Of a stretch of DNA of 64,000 nt, positions 63,487-64,000 are shown piece by piece. The notes beneath the pieces are model-generated. The model searched no databases, had not been told where the DNA came from, and saw nothing but the letters and a program-made list of their open reading frames with translations. Within the stretch, counting starts at the first letter, position 1, and each line of letters opens with the position of its first letter. The position numbers and the translations under genes were made by a program. The DNA is from Polaribacter atrinae (GTDB lineage: Bacteria > Bacteroidota > Bacteroidia > Flavobacteriales > Flavobacteriaceae): assembly GCF_038023995.1 (NCBI RefSeq), contig NZ_CP150660.1, forward strand, positions 2,354,501 through 2,418,500. Reading direction: 5' to 3'.

Positions 63487-64000
63487 TTAATAATTATCTC
63501 TTAGTTCCTCAAATATCATTTGCATTCTCTTTTTTACTTCGCCGTTAGAATGCATGTAATGATTATTCATATAACTAAAAATCAATATTTTACCCGAGTT
63601 TGTAATTAAGTATCCGCTTAAATTATAATTATTTCCTAAAGTACCAGATTTTGCATGAATATACGGTTTTGGATTTCCAGAAAACCAATTTTTTAAAGTG
63701 CCTGATTTCCCTCCTACAGGAAAAAACTGAAACAATCTTTTTTCTGGCATATTTTGATACATTTTGGTTAAAACTTCTACAAAAGAAATAGGGGTAAATA
63801 AATTATACCTACTTAAACCAGAACCATCTACCCAGCGTGGTTTTTGTTTTAAATCTTGTAATTGATGTTCTAAAATAAAGTTTCTTGCTTTTGCAGAACT
63901 CAATGTATCTGAAAGTGTTGAGGATGCTAAAACTAAAATCTGTTCTGCTAAAAAATTATCGCTTACTTCCATCATTCTTTTAAATAATGAATCTTTAGGA
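63487..64000 (-). CDS. dacB: PBP4-type D-alanyl-D-alanine carboxypeptidase, 5' end outside window
   Basis: 171 C-terminal codons are visible and the frame is still open at base 64000. The SxN motif is in VSDNFLAEQ, and the KTG-type box is IHAKSGTLG, preceded by WVDGSGLSRYNL. These identify the S13/PBP4 family, which trims or cleaves peptidoglycan stem peptides in the periplasm. An internal ATG at 63975 should not be taken as the start because upstream residues (KDSLFKRM) fit the family. Confidence 0.9.
   Translation of the reverse strand, partial: PKDSLFKRMMEVSDNFLAEQILVLASSTLSDTLSSAKARNFILEHQLQDLKQKPRWVDGSGLSRYNLFTPISFVEVLTKMYQNMPEKRLFQFFPVGGKSGTLKNWFSGNPKPYIHAKSGTLGNNYNLSGYLITNSGKILIFSYMNNHYMHSNGEVKKRMQMIFEELRDNY

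Overview
The window is chromosomal DNA from a low-GC marine-type Flavobacteriaceae bacterium (Polaribacter or Tenacibaculum relatives would fit, but I cannot name the genus). Supporting signs are GLPGLI, IPExxxVDY, DUF4286 and TonB-dependent/CarboxypepD_reg proteins, a three-subunit menaquinone-type sdhCAB, weak Shine-Dalgarno sequences, and promoter boxes of the Bacteroidetes TAnnTTTG type.

Layout. 1-7.1 kb: a receiver/cyclic-nucleotide-binding response regulator (cut by the window edge) with its PAS histidine kinase, a TerB-like gene, the cbpA-cbpM chaperone pair, a PPOX-fold flavoprotein, ssb, an acetyltransferase, a BAM/GIDE-like membrane protein and a CBS protein. 7.2-15.4 kb: an M28 membrane peptidase, then an acpP-fabF-rnc-IPExxxVDY-pyk block and the purN-RNase H pair. 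15.4-16.4 kb: eight tandem copies of a ~116-bp imperfect palindrome. 16.4-22 kb: an outer-membrane receptor / GLPGLI protein / small secreted protein module and a partial tandem duplicate of it. 22.2-31 kb: an XRE regulator, sdhCAB, an AspT-type transporter, a DUF6973 protein, a GreA-like protein and dinB. 31-41.4 kb: sufABCD and sufS, separated by an ABC transporter pair and a serine hydrolase. 41.5-58.3 kb: a TonB receptor with a GDSL lipoprotein, ribF, serS, a TPR lipoprotein-like protein, DUF4286-rsmA-mgtE, a toxin-antitoxin pair, two TrmH-type methyltransferases and mutS. 58.3-61.8 kb: a four-unit cassette array. 61.8-64 kb: a DUF418 protein, a 40-aa membrane peptide and a PBP4-type carboxypeptidase cut by the edge.

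Most unusual content. (1) The 58.3-61.8 kb array has the layout of integron cassettes: units are separated by 127-129-bp elements running from AAC to GTT, and the few bases next to each element are complementary across the gene, not across the element. Several cassette genes are broken. (2) A receptor/GLPGLI/small-peptide module is duplicated with conserved flanks and leaders but strongly diverged cores. (3) Two copies of an intergenic hairpin (9.6 kb, and 53.8 kb on the other strand) keep a stem by compensatory change, which indicates a structured RNA. (4) A RelE/ParE-type toxin gene changes frame exactly at a correctly phased TTTAAAA slippery heptamer. (5) Three TGA-N6-TCA (Fnr/Crp-like) palindromes lie about 29-30 bp upstream of -7-like boxes, near a Crp-like response regulator.
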